Source: Pseudofrankia nepalensis (GTDB lineage: Bacteria > Actinomycetota > Actinomycetes > Frankiales > Frankiaceae). From it: a stretch of 64,000 nucleotides of DNA. Shown here in pieces: positions 52,775 through 61,906 of the stretch. Numbering within the stretch: the stretch's first letter is position 1; each line of letters opens with the position of its first letter. The stretch lies in the NCBI RefSeq assembly GCF_016786305.1, contig NZ_JADWYV010000015.1, one strand, 5' to 3'. The position numbers and the translations under genes are program-made. The notes beneath the pieces were generated by a model. The model made no database searches and was not told the origin of the DNA. It saw nothing but the letters and a program-made list of their open reading frames with translations.

Positions 52775-55182
52775 CCGGTCGCCAGCACGCCCCCCACCGC
52801 CACGCTCCCCGCCACGCCACCCACCGCCACGCCGCCCTCCACCGCGGTGGGAGGCGTGGCGCCCACCGCCGGTCCGGGGCGCGAGGTCACCGCGCCGGCG
52901 GCCAGCCAGTCGGCGAGCTCGGCCGGCGACGGCGCGGCGCCGGCGGCCCGCAGGTGCCGGTACAGGGCCAGGGCGACCTCGGGTCTGCGGACCAGCGGGT
53001 CGCCGCCGCCGCGCGCCGCCCTGCGGGACAGCGCGAACCCGGCCCACAGGTCGATCCCGTCGGGCCGCGCGGCGATCAGGTCCTGGTACAGCGCGGACGC
53101 GGCGGCCGCCTGTCCCGTGAGCAGCAGCAGGTCCGCGGGGCAGGCGGCCGGAACCGCGGCGCCCAGCCGGGACGGCTCCCGGGCGAGCTCCGCGAACCGC
53201 TCCGGCTCCCGTAGCCGCAGGTAGCTGAGGCTGAGCCGGCCGTGGGTGACGAACCTCGGCGCACTGGGCGCGAGGGCATCCGGCGCGGCGGGGTCGGAGA
53301 CGGCGGCCCGGGCGGCACCCGCGGAGACCGCGGTCGCCGGAACCGCGGTCGCGGGCAGCGGCGGGCAGGCGTGACCGGTTCGCCAGGCGTAGCCGAGCGT
53401 GTCGATGAACGCGGCGCGAGGGTGCACGTTGCGCAGCCGCCAGGTGATCCAGTGCTCGGCGTTGGCGAGGTCCGCCAGCGCCGCGGCCTCCTCGGGCACC
53501 TCGCCGTCGGCGATCGCCGCGAGCCCGCGCCGCATGCCGCCCACGAACCGTTCCCCAAGACCGGTCAGCACGCCCGAGCCCATCAGGATGTCCAGCACTC
53601 CGGGGAGCTCGGCGCGCCATCGCGCGTACTCGAACTGGGCCAGCCGCCCGCCGGCGCCGCCTGCCGCCAACCGGTGGTCGTTCCAGAAATCGGTGAGCGC
53701 CAGGAACGCGAACGCCCCCTGGGTCAGCCCCGGCACCGGACGCGGGTCGCGCCGCCAGGGTGAGAAATAGACCGCTCGCCGGTCCGGCTCGAACAGGGGG
53801 ACGAGGTCGAGCAACGCCGACAGCCGGCTGTGGGCAAGTTCGTGGATGAGCGAGCCGGCCAGTGCCAGTCCGCTGTGCGGAAGGGTGAGGGCCACGGCTC
53901 CACAGGCGTCCGCGGACGAGGCGCTCAACTCCTCGGCATCCCGGGGCGCGCGCAGCGGGATGAGCGACGCGAGCGCGGACGCGACGGTCGTCGCGCGGCC
54001 GGGATGGTGACGTACCAGCAGTGCCCACGCCTCGTCGAGCCGAAGACGCCAGACCACCAGTTCCTCGTCGCTCAGGCGGGGCGTCGGTGGGACATGGTGG
54101 AAGGAACGGAACGGGTCGACGTCGTCGAGGTCGACCACCAGGCGGCGGCCGTCGACCTCGCTGACCAGCGCCCGCAGGGGCTGCCAGGCCGGGGCGTCGG
54201 AACCGCCGGCGGCGTCGCGCGGGCCGGTGTCTCGTGTGCCGGTGGCGTCGTGTCGTGTGCCGGTGGCGTCCCAGACGGTCACGCCGACCGCCCGGTCGAC
54301 GACCCCCGAGCGGACGGCCGTCGGGTCGAGGGCGCCGAAGGCTCGCGGGTCGAAACCGGTCCGGGCGTCGGGACAGGCGTCCAGCTCGACGTCGAACCGG
54401 GCCAGGACAGCTTGCGGCTCGCCGGGCGACAGCACGGACAGCGAGACCGCCCGCGTGCCGGGGCGCGGCGCCGCCGGGGGGCGCCCGCCCGCGGGGAGGC
54501 CTACGCGGATCCGCGCCCAGCCGGACAGCCCGGGCACCGTCGCCCGTCCCAGCGTCGGGAACATCAACCCGCCGTCCAGCGCGTGCGCGACGACGTCGCA
54601 TTCCCGGCCGACGAGCATCGCCGCGGTGGCGGCCAGCGTGCCGAAACAGCCGATCTGGGCGGCGAGGGTACCGGAGTCGGCGCCGTCCAGGCGCGGCGGC
54701 GCCGCCTCCAGGTTCACACCGACTTTCTGGTTCACACCGGCTTTCTGGTCACCGGCCGCCTTGCGGTCACCGGCCGCGGCGTGGCCGAACAGCAGCCGCA
54801 GGCAGCGCATGCCCCACACCCCGACCTGCGGATGCAGCAGCAGACGGTCCACCTCGGCCCGGCCCGCGCGGTGCGCCGCGCGCAGCACGGCCAACGACGC
54901 GTCGAGGTCGGCCAGCTCGGCGAGGTCGGGACGGTGTTCGGCGACGGCGCCGACGAGCGCCTGGACGAGCAGCATGCGCCGGCTGAGCTGGCCGGCTCGC
55001 AGGGTCGCGAGATCGCCGTGCCCGGAGGCGATCGCGTCGAACTCGTCGAGGGCGAGGCGATACCGGGTCAGGCTCGGGTGACTCGGCTGGCTCGGCGGCG
55101 CGGCGGGCGCGGCGGGCGCGGCGGGCGCCTCGCCTGGGGGGTTGGCGGTGCCTCCGGTGGGCGCCGGACATCTGGTCAGCAC
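52681..55182 (-). CDS. HExxH-type peptide beta-hydroxylase of the FxSxx system
   Basis: An 833-residue protein with SLIHELAHSRLSALLDLVPLF, where HELAH (447-451) is an intact HExxH. This fits the alpha-ketoglutarate-dependent HExxH peptide beta-hydroxylase family, usually fused to FxsB; here it is a separate gene. GTG 55182 overlaps the FxsB stop by 7 bases, so translation is coupled. The N-terminus is Pro/Ala rich with a 9-bp repeat. The C-terminal about 35 residues are low complexity and overlap fxsT. It likely hydroxylates the FxsA core after cyclisation; that is inference. Confidence 0.8.
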   Translation of the reverse strand: MLTRCPAPTGGTANPPGEAPAAPAAPAAPPSQPSHPSLTRYRLALDEFDAIASGHGDLATLRAGQLSRRMLLVQALVGAVAEHRPDLAELADLDASLAVLRAAHRAGRAEVDRLLLHPQVGVWGMRCLRLLFGHAAAGDRKAAGDQKAGVNQKVGVNLEAAPPRLDGADSGTLAAQIGCFGTLAATAAMLVGRECDVVAHALDGGLMFPTLGRATVPGLSGWARIRVGLPAGGRPPAAPRPGTRAVSLSVLSPGEPQAVLARFDVELDACPDARTGFDPRAFGALDPTAVRSGVVDRAVGVTVWDATGTRHDATGTRDTGPRDAAGGSDAPAWQPLRALVSEVDGRRLVVDLDDVDPFRSFHHVPPTPRLSDEELVVWRLRLDEAWALLVRHHPGRATTVASALASLIPLRAPRDAEELSASSADACGAVALTLPHSGLALAGSLIHELAHSRLSALLDLVPLFEPDRRAVYFSPWRRDPRPVPGLTQGAFAFLALTDFWNDHRLAAGGAGGRLAQFEYARWRAELPGVLDILMGSGVLTGLGERFVGGMRRGLAAIADGEVPEEAAALADLANAEHWITWRLRNVHPRAAFIDTLGYAWRTGHACPPLPATAVPATAVSAGAARAAVSDPAAPDALAPSAPRFVTHGRLSLSYLRLREPERFAELAREPSRLGAAVPAACPADLLLLTGQAAAASALYQDLIAARPDGIDLWAGFALSRRAARGGGDPLVRRPEVALALYRHLRAAGAAPSPAELADWLAAGAVTSRPGPAVGATPPTAVEGGVAVGGVAGSVAVGGVLATGHSGDGSNTKSTRTPSATSRTSGWSSRSTRR

Positions 55183-56441
55183 TGGGGCACCCTCCGTGGG
55201 CTGGTGAGATCCGCGCGGACGCGGCTCTCGATGTGCCGAACCAGCCGGAAGAGGTCCGGGCAATAGACGGACGGGTTTCTGAAGCCGGAACCCGCCCGAT
55301 AACGATGTGGATAGTAGCCGCCGCCGCAGATCCGACCCGCCGGGCAGGCCAGACAGCTCTCGCCGAGCGCCTCGACGCCGATCTGTCGCGCGACGATCGC
55401 CGGTGAGTCGAGCGCGTCGTCGAGGCTGTGCGTAAAGACGTCGAGCCCGGTCGCCGCCGCCTGGTCATAGGCGGACTTCAGGGTGTCCACCTGCTCCAGT
55501 GAGCCGTCGGTCTCCACCACCACCAGGCCGACCGGTGACAGTCCCACGGCCTCCGACCGGCTGGCGCCGCCGAGAACGAGCTGAATTATCTCGGAAAACA
55601 ACCGTATGTTGGTTTCCTGTCGTGGAGCTGAATACCAGCGATCGAAAAGGGGAATCAACCACTCCGCATACGGAGTGTCGTTATTGGGAAATCGCCCGGG
55701 CGGTGGAGTGGTCCAGTTGCCGTGCGGCAGGATCACGTCGACCGCGGGCGGCGCCCAGCCGAGGATCTCGTCGTAGAGCTCGAAGGGGTCGGTGGCGAGG
55801 TCGACGACCGCCAACAGGCCGGAGAAGACCCGTCGGTAACGCTCGGACGTGAGAAGCTCCAAGGCCCGCCGCACCTGCGCGTGGCTGCCGCGCCCGTCCG
55901 CGAACCGGCGATGCCGGTCATGCGCCCGGGCCGGGCCGTCCAGGCTCACGCACACGTCGATGCCCCGCTCGGCGAGCACGTCCAGCATCCCGGCGCGCAG
56001 CGCGACCCCGTTCGTCTGCGCGACGATCCGCAGCCGGACGCCCGGGGCGATCCGCCGGCGCAGCTCGTCGGCCAGCCACCCGACGAAATCCGCGCCGGCC
56101 AGCAGCGGCTCGCCACCGTGCAGCACGACCTCGGCCTCGCCGAGGTCGTGCCTCGCGATGTGCTCGGCGATCCGCCGGACCGCCTGTTCCGCCGTGCGGC
56201 GGCTCATCCTGGGCGGCTGCCTGCGCCACCCGGTGTCGGCGGCCGAGTAGACATAGCAGTAGTCACAGGCGAGATTGCACCGACTGTGAATTTTCAGGAC
56301 AAACTGGCGGAAGGGCCGCGGCCGCCAGCCGCGCCCGCGCAGCGCGGCCACGTCGAGATGGTCGCCCGGCCACTCGGGGGGCCCTGTCGGGGTTCGAGCG
56401 GCATGGTCGGGCGGCCTCGTGGTGAACGGCACGGGCTGCAC
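55176..56441 (-). CDS. fxsB: FxsB radical SAM/SPASM cyclophane maturase
   Basis: A 421-residue enzyme with the radical SAM cluster CNLACDYC (C55, C59, C62), GGEPL, and a C-terminal SPASM-type cysteine set (CLACPAGRICGGGYYPHRY, then YCPDLF). In the family, it forms a three-residue cyclophane on the F-x-S motif of FxsA. Start GTG 56441 is chosen because it lies after the FxsA stop; the longer frame to 56540 overlaps FxsA out of frame. The ribosome-binding site is weak, so coupling to fxsA is likely. The downstream hydroxylase overlaps by 7 bases. Confidence 0.92.
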   Translation of the reverse strand: MQPVPFTTRPPDHAARTPTGPPEWPGDHLDVAALRGRGWRPRPFRQFVLKIHSRCNLACDYCYVYSAADTGWRRQPPRMSRRTAEQAVRRIAEHIARHDLGEAEVVLHGGEPLLAGADFVGWLADELRRRIAPGVRLRIVAQTNGVALRAGMLDVLAERGIDVCVSLDGPARAHDRHRRFADGRGSHAQVRRALELLTSERYRRVFSGLLAVVDLATDPFELYDEILGWAPPAVDVILPHGNWTTPPPGRFPNNDTPYAEWLIPLFDRWYSAPRQETNIRLFSEIIQLVLGGASRSEAVGLSPVGLVVVETDGSLEQVDTLKSAYDQAAATGLDVFTHSLDDALDSPAIVARQIGVEALGESCLACPAGRICGGGYYPHRYRAGSGFRNPSVYCPDLFRLVRHIESRVRADLTSPRRVPQC

Positions 56442-56487
56442 GGTCGGCGGCGATCGACGTTGATCGGCGGCGCGGTCCCCGACGAGC

Positions 56488-56676
56488 TCAGATGCTCGAC
56501 TGGAAGCCGGCCAGTGTCTCCTCCGGATGACTCGCGTCACGCAGCAGGCGCCGCAGGGACTCGGTGAGGACGTCGGCTTCGAGGCCCTCCAGGTCAGCCA
56601 GGTCGAGGCGCAGCAGGTCCACCATCGTGGTCTCCACCCCCGTGCCGCCCGCCATCCCAGCGGATCCTGTGTCCAT
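56488..56676 (-). CDS. fxsA: FxsA: FxSxx-COOH RiPP precursor
   Basis: A 62-residue peptide ending exactly FQSSI (58-62), the F-x-S-x-x-COOH signature. The leader has an acidic helix DLLRLDLADLEGLEADVLTE, typical of the family. ATG 56676 has GAAGGAG upstream, a strong start. It is 46 bases before fxsB. The product is expected to be a cyclophane-containing peptide, possibly hydroxylated, with unknown biological role. It is easy to miss because of its size. Confidence 0.93.
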   Translation of the reverse strand: MDTGSAGMAGGTGVETTMVDLLRLDLADLEGLEADVLTESLRRLLRDASHPEETLAGFQSSI

Positions 56677-57414
56677 CGGCGCTCTCCTTCACCCCTGGGC
56701 GCCGACCTCCGCGGTTCCCGGCCCGGGAGCCATGAGCGGAATGGCGATCATCCTGGGATGACCGTCACGCGACCAGGCCCCCGTGCCGATGGCCTGGTCA
56801 TGGCGCCCGGCCCGTCTCGGACGTACTTCTCCCCGCAGCCGAGCCCCGCCGGTCGTGACGGCCGACGGCGGCCCGGTCCGAACACCCAGTTTCTGACTGG
56901 ACTAGCTAATTTTTAGCAAATGCTCTGTTGGCTCCGGCAGGGAGCCCTGGCCAAGCTTAAGCCCAGGCAGAGTCACCCCGCTCCGCGCCCACGCGTAGGG
57001 CACCTGTGGCGCGCGGTCGCCGCCCGTGGCGCGCGCTTTGGGCGACGGTTTCCCCGGCAGTCGGCCCGGGACCAGGATGAATTTCGCCCAGGTGACGGCG
57101 ACCGGAGCGGAGTGGCACACTCCGCTCTGGTCACACCGGACGCGGATGTGGGATGTGCCACCAAAATTTCCCGCTTGTCCAGGGCCCGTTACCGGAGTCA
57201 AGTTACACCGCTGTATCACCAATCCGCGAACCGCCTCAACGCTCACCGGGCCGGGTTCACCCAATAGCCGACAGCCTGCTTTCCAGCAAGATCGAGAGAC
57301 ACGCGGGTGACGGCCTCGGCGCCGAAGCCGCGGTGACCTGGAGCCACGGTGACCGGGAGGCCGCGGGCGCGCGGACCTCGGGGCGGCCTTGGCCACGCGC
57401 GCCGTCGGCCCTGG
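56677..57414. other. Long intergenic upstream of fxsA
   Basis: 738 bases without a convincing gene. Contains an AT-rich segment with GCTAA-TTT-TTAGC near 56904-56917 and a 10-bp perfect hairpin GAGCGGAGTG-GCA-CACTCCGCTC (57105-57127). Several short ORFs run through on both strands but none has family features. Likely promoter region of fxsA and neighbouring sequence. Confidence 0.5.
57105..57127. other. 10-bp perfect hairpin, 3-base loop
   Basis: GAGCGGAGTG (57105-57114), loop GCA, CACTCCGCTC (57118-57127). No T-run. Could be a regulatory site or a convergent terminator for the 57415 gene. Confidence 0.5.
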
Positions 57415-59079
57415 TCAGCGGGCGATGGCGCCGCCATGGACCCGGCCGCCCTTGTCCAGCCAGACGTAGTGATCACCCACGAGCGCGCCACCAGGCTCGG
57501 CGGGAGCCGGCGGCGCCGCGTCCGACTGGTCGAGGGCGCAGGGATACGGCCATTTGATGTACCCCGGGTTGTAGGACGTACACCATCCCGTCGCCGGCGG
57601 TTCGCCGGAGACCAGCCCGCGGGCCAGATCCAGCACGACCGTCTCCCCCCGCAGGCGCAGGGCGTAGTGGGTGTCACCCACCCGCTGGACGGCGTCGCCG
57701 GCCTGCCCCAGGCCCACCAGACGCGTCTCGCTCATCCCCAGGAGAACCAGGGCGTTCCCGGCGTCCCAGGACCACGTGGCCCGCCCGGTCTCCAGGTCGA
57801 AACCCTCCAGCGTGACGCCGTAGTCCGCCGGCCCCTCGAGGCCTACCTCCCCGCGGTAGGCCCCACGGAACACGCAGCGCACCGGATGGTCGGGGTCGAA
57901 GGGAATGCCCACGCACCCGAGGGTCGCGCCCGGCCGGGTCCAGAGCCGCTCACCCGTTGCCGCGCTGAGACCGACCATGATGTTCCTGTCCGCCTCGTCG
58001 ATCCGCCTCGACGGGTCGCGCTCCAGGTAGATCCCCCCGAAAGCGTGGTGGGCGACGGCCACATACACGTCATCCTGGCGAGTCGTCTCGAAGTTGAAGA
58101 GCATCAGGCCGCCGGCCGTCTCGCCGAACGTCTCGGTCGTTGGCTTCGTCCAGCGCTCCGTCCCGTCGTCGGCGACGGCGGTCAGCCGGGAGACGACGTC
58201 CGGACGAGAGCCCTCCCTGGACCAGAACAGGTTCTCACCGATCTCCTCGAAGTAGGGCCCGTCCCGGAACTGGGTCTCGACGCGTACCTCTCCCGTCCCG
58301 AGGTCGAGAACGGTCCTGGTGGAAGGGCCCGTCCCGTCTCCGCTGACGAGGCAGATCGCGGACTCCTCCTGACACAGCAGCGGCGGGGAGGACACCCTGA
58401 TCCTTTGCCCGTAGCTCCACCGCTGTTCGCCGGTGTCGGCGTCAGCGGCGACCACCGACATCCCGTTCGCGTCATCCGCCGACAACGGCCTCACCCACAC
58501 GACCGTCGCGCCGTCCTCGGCCACCAGCGGATAGAACGGTTCGGCGGTGGATGCCGAGAAGACCCTCGCCGGCTCCGACCAGCGCTCCCGCCCGGTGGCC
58601 GGGTCCAGCGCCGCGATCCTCGTGATCGGCGTCCCGCGGTCGTCCTCACCCGTCCGCAGAAGGACGATCGCGGACCCGCCAGCCGCGGCGGGGGCCATGA
58701 AGGAGACCAGCTCACCCGACCAGACCGGCCCGACGGCCATCGGCCCGCGGTCGCGGGCGGAGAGGACGACACCGACGGCCACCATCGCCAGAAGCACCGC
58801 CAGCGCCGCGGCCCAGAGCACCACCAGCCACGCCGGCAACCGCCGCGCCGGCCCGCCGCCCGCGCCGGGGCTCCACCGGCCAGCCCCCGGTATGCCAGGT
58901 ACTCCGGCCACGGCGCCGGGCAACCCGGCCACCCCGTCGGACGGCCCGACCGCGGGTGGCGGCCCCGCCGGACGACCGGCGGCTGGCTCCGCGACCCAGG
59001 GTTCGGCCCACGGCTGGTACTCGGCGGATGTCGCGCCACCCGCCGAGGTCTCGTCGTCCACTGCCGCTCCCGTCGTCAC
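57415..59079 (-). CDS. PQQ-like beta-propeller membrane protein
   Basis: A 554-residue protein from GTG 59079. A Pro/Gly-rich cytoplasmic part is followed by one membrane helix (about 81-107, LPAWLVVLWAAALAVLLAMVAVG) and a large outside domain. Its repeats (DPATGRERWSEP, DADTGEQRWSYG, SAATGERLWTRP, DLETGRATWSWD) fit a PQQ-like propeller. Such domains in actinomycetes bind partners rather than PQQ. Function unknown. It is upstream, same direction, of nothing clear; the following gene (59316) is in the same direction. Confidence 0.8.
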   Translation of the reverse strand: MTTGAAVDDETSAGGATSAEYQPWAEPWVAEPAAGRPAGPPPAVGPSDGVAGLPGAVAGVPGIPGAGRWSPGAGGGPARRLPAWLVVLWAAALAVLLAMVAVGVVLSARDRGPMAVGPVWSGELVSFMAPAAAGGSAIVLLRTGEDDRGTPITRIAALDPATGRERWSEPARVFSASTAEPFYPLVAEDGATVVWVRPLSADDANGMSVVAADADTGEQRWSYGQRIRVSSPPLLCQEESAICLVSGDGTGPSTRTVLDLGTGEVRVETQFRDGPYFEEIGENLFWSREGSRPDVVSRLTAVADDGTERWTKPTTETFGETAGGLMLFNFETTRQDDVYVAVAHHAFGGIYLERDPSRRIDEADRNIMVGLSAATGERLWTRPGATLGCVGIPFDPDHPVRCVFRGAYRGEVGLEGPADYGVTLEGFDLETGRATWSWDAGNALVLLGMSETRLVGLGQAGDAVQRVGDTHYALRLRGETVVLDLARGLVSGEPPATGWCTSYNPGYIKWPYPCALDQSDAAPPAPAEPGGALVGDHYVWLDKGGRVHGGAIAR

Positions 59080-59315
59080 GTCCGACGGTCGGACGGAGCG
59101 CCATCATCCAGGCATTCCGGCCCGGGCGCGAAGGCGGGGCTGGCCATCGGTGTCGCAGGCCGGCGGCACGCGCCTTCGAAGGCGGGCGATCAGCTCGCTG
59201 ACGGTGTCGGGCAGGGTTAACCCGACCGAGTAACCGAGCCGGCGGTGGTGCAGTCACTGAACGAAGGGCATGGGTGCCGCCGACCGGGTCGGCGCGGACC
59301 AGCCCGGCGCGAGGC

Positions 59316-60797
59316 TCAGGCGGTGGCCTCGGGGGCGGAGCGGCGGCCGCGTGGGATGGCCAGCGCGGCGACGGCCGCCGCGATGCCGGCTCCGGCGCAG
59401 AGCGCGAACAGTTCCCGGTAGCCGGTGAGCGAGGGCAGCTCGGCCGAGCCGACCGACATCGTCTGGGCGACCAGGATGCTGCCGCCGATGGCGCTGGCCA
59501 GCGAGCTGCCGATGGCCCGGAACAGGGTGTTCATCCCGTTCGCCGCGGCGATCTCCGTCGGTGGGGTGAAGGCGTTGATGAGGGAGGGCATGGCGGCGTA
59601 GCCGACGCCGGTGCCGACCCCGACGATCGTCGTGCCGAGGATGATCTGCCACAGGGAGCCGGTGAAGACGATGCGCATGCCCCATCCGGCGGCGACGATG
59701 ACCGCGCCGAGGGCGAGGGTCCGTCCGGCACCGAGAATCGTGACCAGTCGGGCGGAGACCGGGGCGAGCACCAGCATGCACAGGCCGCTGGGCAGCAGCG
59801 CGAGGCCACCGACGATCATCGATGAGCCGAAGCCGTACCCGGTCGCCTCGGGGGCCTGGACGTAGGACGCCGTCCCGATCATGGACGCGAACAGCGCGAA
59901 CCCGAACAGCAGCGAGGCGAGGTTCGTCAGGACGAGTGGCCGGCGGCGCAGGGTGGCGATGTCGACGAGGGGCTCCCGGATCCGGCGCTCGACGACGACC
60001 AGCGTCGTCAGCAGCACGACGGCGAGCGCGAGCAGGCCGAGCACCCGGGCGGAGCCCCAGCCCCAGTTGGCGGTCTCGGCCAGTGGCAGGAGCAGCGCCA
60101 CCAGGCCGGCGCTCAGCAGGGCGGTTCCCACCAGGTCGACGCGGCCGCCGCCGCGGCCCGGGCCTTCGGGCACGAGGGCGAGCATGCCGGCGAACGCGAC
60201 CACGCCGCCGACGCAGGTGATCCAGAACAGCACGTGGAAGTCCGCGTGCTCGCCGATCACGCCGGCCAGCGGCAGGCTGAGCGCGGCACCGACGCCGAGC
60301 ATCGCGCTGATCAGCGCGATGGCCGAACCGACCCGCTCTCGGGGCAGCAGGGACATGAGCAGGCTGATTCCGAGCGGAATAGCCGCTGTCGACACGCCCT
60401 GCAGGGCGCGTCCGGTGATCATCAGGCCGACGTTGTCGGTCAGCGCGCAGATCAGTGACCCGACCGCGAGCGCGGCGAGCGCGACCAGCAGCATCAGGCG
60501 CTTGCCGAACATGTCACCGAGCCGGCCGAGCAGCGGCACGGCGACCGCGGCGACGAGCAGCGTCGAGGTCAGCAGCCACTCCGCGTTGGTGTGGCTGGTG
60601 TTGAGCTCGGCCGGCAGGATCGGCAGCACCGGCACCAGGAGCCCCTGCGACATCGACACCATGAGCGCCGCGAAGCCGACCACGAGCAGTTCGAGGCGCG
60701 CGCGGCCGGGCGACATGCGCGAGCGGGTCCCCGCCTCCGGCGAGCGGGCCGCCGCCCGCGTGGGGCGGCCCACCGGCCGTTCGGACAGCTCGGTCAT
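59316..60797 (-). CDS. DHA2-type MFS drug efflux transporter
   Basis: A 493-residue protein with about 14 hydrophobic segments and family motifs LGRLGDMFGKRLMLL and GRALQGVSTAAIPLG (motif C-like). DHA2 proteins export drugs and toxic compounds with H+ antiport; substrate unknown. ATG 60797 has AAGGAG 6 bases upstream. The promoter region has three copies of an operator-like repeat (60877-60916), so expression is probably controlled by a TetR-type repressor not seen here. Confidence 0.88.
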   Translation of the reverse strand: MTELSERPVGRPTRAAARSPEAGTRSRMSPGRARLELLVVGFAALMVSMSQGLLVPVLPILPAELNTSHTNAEWLLTSTLLVAAVAVPLLGRLGDMFGKRLMLLVALAALAVGSLICALTDNVGLMITGRALQGVSTAAIPLGISLLMSLLPRERVGSAIALISAMLGVGAALSLPLAGVIGEHADFHVLFWITCVGGVVAFAGMLALVPEGPGRGGGRVDLVGTALLSAGLVALLLPLAETANWGWGSARVLGLLALAVVLLTTLVVVERRIREPLVDIATLRRRPLVLTNLASLLFGFALFASMIGTASYVQAPEATGYGFGSSMIVGGLALLPSGLCMLVLAPVSARLVTILGAGRTLALGAVIVAAGWGMRIVFTGSLWQIILGTTIVGVGTGVGYAAMPSLINAFTPPTEIAAANGMNTLFRAIGSSLASAIGGSILVAQTMSVGSAELPSLTGYRELFALCAGAGIAAAVAALAIPRGRRSAPEATA

Positions 60798-60876
60798 GCG
60801 TCTCCTTCGAGCCAGGATCACAGAGAGTGGACCGAGCCCGACCAGCCCGACCAGCCCGCCTACCGGAAGAACTTCC

Positions 60877-60916
60877 TCCGCTTACGCTAACACAAGCGGA
60901 CGATGCCCTTCCGCTT
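60877..60916. promoter_or_regulatory. Three TCCGCTT/AAGCGGA half-sites
   Basis: TCCGCTT at 60877-60883, AAGCGGA at 60894-60900, TCCGCTT at 60910-60916. The first two and last two each form a 7-bp perfect inverted repeat, with 10-base and 9-base spacers. It lies 80-119 bases upstream of the MFS start, consistent with a TetR-like operator. Confidence 0.6.
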
Positions 60917-61045
60917 GATGGGTGCCGGGTCACTGCCCGCCGCACCCCGCCGCCCGGCCGTCGAGCCCCCTGGCGGGCTCCTCACGGGGTGTGGCCCCAG
61001 GCGGGTCGGCCGGCCCCGGAACTGCCCGAGGTACGCGCGGCCGGG

Positions 61046-61906
61046 TCAGAGCAGGTCGTGGTCCCGGGCGTAGATGGCCGCCTGGGTGCGGTCGCGCAGG
61101 CCCAGGCGGTCGAGGATGCGGGAGACGTGGTTCTTCACGGTCCCCTCGCTCAGGTAGAGCCGGGCGGCGATCTCCCGGTTGTTCAGCCCGGCCGCGACCA
61201 GGCGCAGGACGTCGATCTCCCGTGGGGTCAGGCCCCCGGGCGTGGGCGTGTCGACCGGCCAGCCGGCCTCGGTTGGCTCGGCGGTGGCGGGTGGCCGGTC
61301 GGTGGCATGTGGCTGGTCGGTGGGGTGCCGCTCGCCGGCGGGGTACGGCTCGACGGCTGGCGGAGCCATGACCGCGCCGGTGGGAGTGAGACCGGCGAAG
61401 GGAACGGCCCGGTCCAGGACGGTGGCGAGGCGAGCCGCGGCGGCCGGGTCGAACTGGACCACGCCGGCCCGGGCCAGCCGGACGGCGGCGGCGAGCTCGG
61501 CGGCCGGGCGGTCCTTGAGCAGATAGCCGGCCGCGCCCGCCCGCAGCGCGCGCACCACGTAGTCCTCGTCGTCGAACGTCGTGAGCATCACCACCCGGCA
61601 GGCCGGCGCGCGGGCGGCCAGCTCGGCCGCCGCCGCGACGCCGTCCAGCACCGGCATCCGCACGTCCATGAGCACCACGTGCGGGCCGAGGGCCAGCGCG
61701 CGGGCGACCGCCTCCCGACCGTCGGCCGCCGTGCCGACGACCTCGATGCCCGGCTGGATGTCGAGCAGGGCGGCGATGCTCTCCCGGATCAGCCGCTGGT
61801 CGTCGACGACCAGCACCCGCACGGGCGACGGCGCGGGCGGCACGGGCGGGCCCGACGCGGCCCCCGGAGCGGGGATGCCGGCGGCGTCGGCGGGGGTGTC
61901 GGTCAA
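61046..61906 (-). CDS. NarL/LuxR-type response regulator
   Basis: A 286-residue protein. REC domain: RVLVVDDQRLIRESI, phosphorylation-site D in VVLMDVRMPVLDG, the T in MLTTFD and K in YLLKD. C-terminal LuxR HTH: LTPREIDVLRLVAAGLNNREIAARLYLSEGTVKNHVSRIL. A Pro/Thr-rich linker with TD/AP repeats separates them. Start TTG 61906 overlaps the kinase stop (TTGA), so translation is coupled. It receives phosphate from the kinase upstream and should act on nearby promoters, possibly 63107-63152. Confidence 0.93.
   Translation of the reverse strand: MTDTPADAAGIPAPGAASGPPVPPAPSPVRVLVVDDQRLIRESIAALLDIQPGIEVVGTAADGREAVARALALGPHVVLMDVRMPVLDGVAAAAELAARAPACRVVMLTTFDDEDYVVRALRAGAAGYLLKDRPAAELAAAVRLARAGVVQFDPAAAARLATVLDRAVPFAGLTPTGAVMAPPAVEPYPAGERHPTDQPHATDRPPATAEPTEAGWPVDTPTPGGLTPREIDVLRLVAAGLNNREIAARLYLSEGTVKNHVSRILDRLGLRDRTQAAIYARDHDLL

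Noticed and set aside
50612..54601. A 1,329-codon open frame on the minus strand across fxsT and the hydroxylase
   Set aside because: It is antisense or out of frame to genes with clear domains, has no family features, and results from high GC third-position bias.
55176..56540. fxsB start at 56540
   Set aside because: It would overlap the FxsA precursor gene out of frame; the GTG at 56441 lies after the fxsA stop and gives the family's usual N-terminus.
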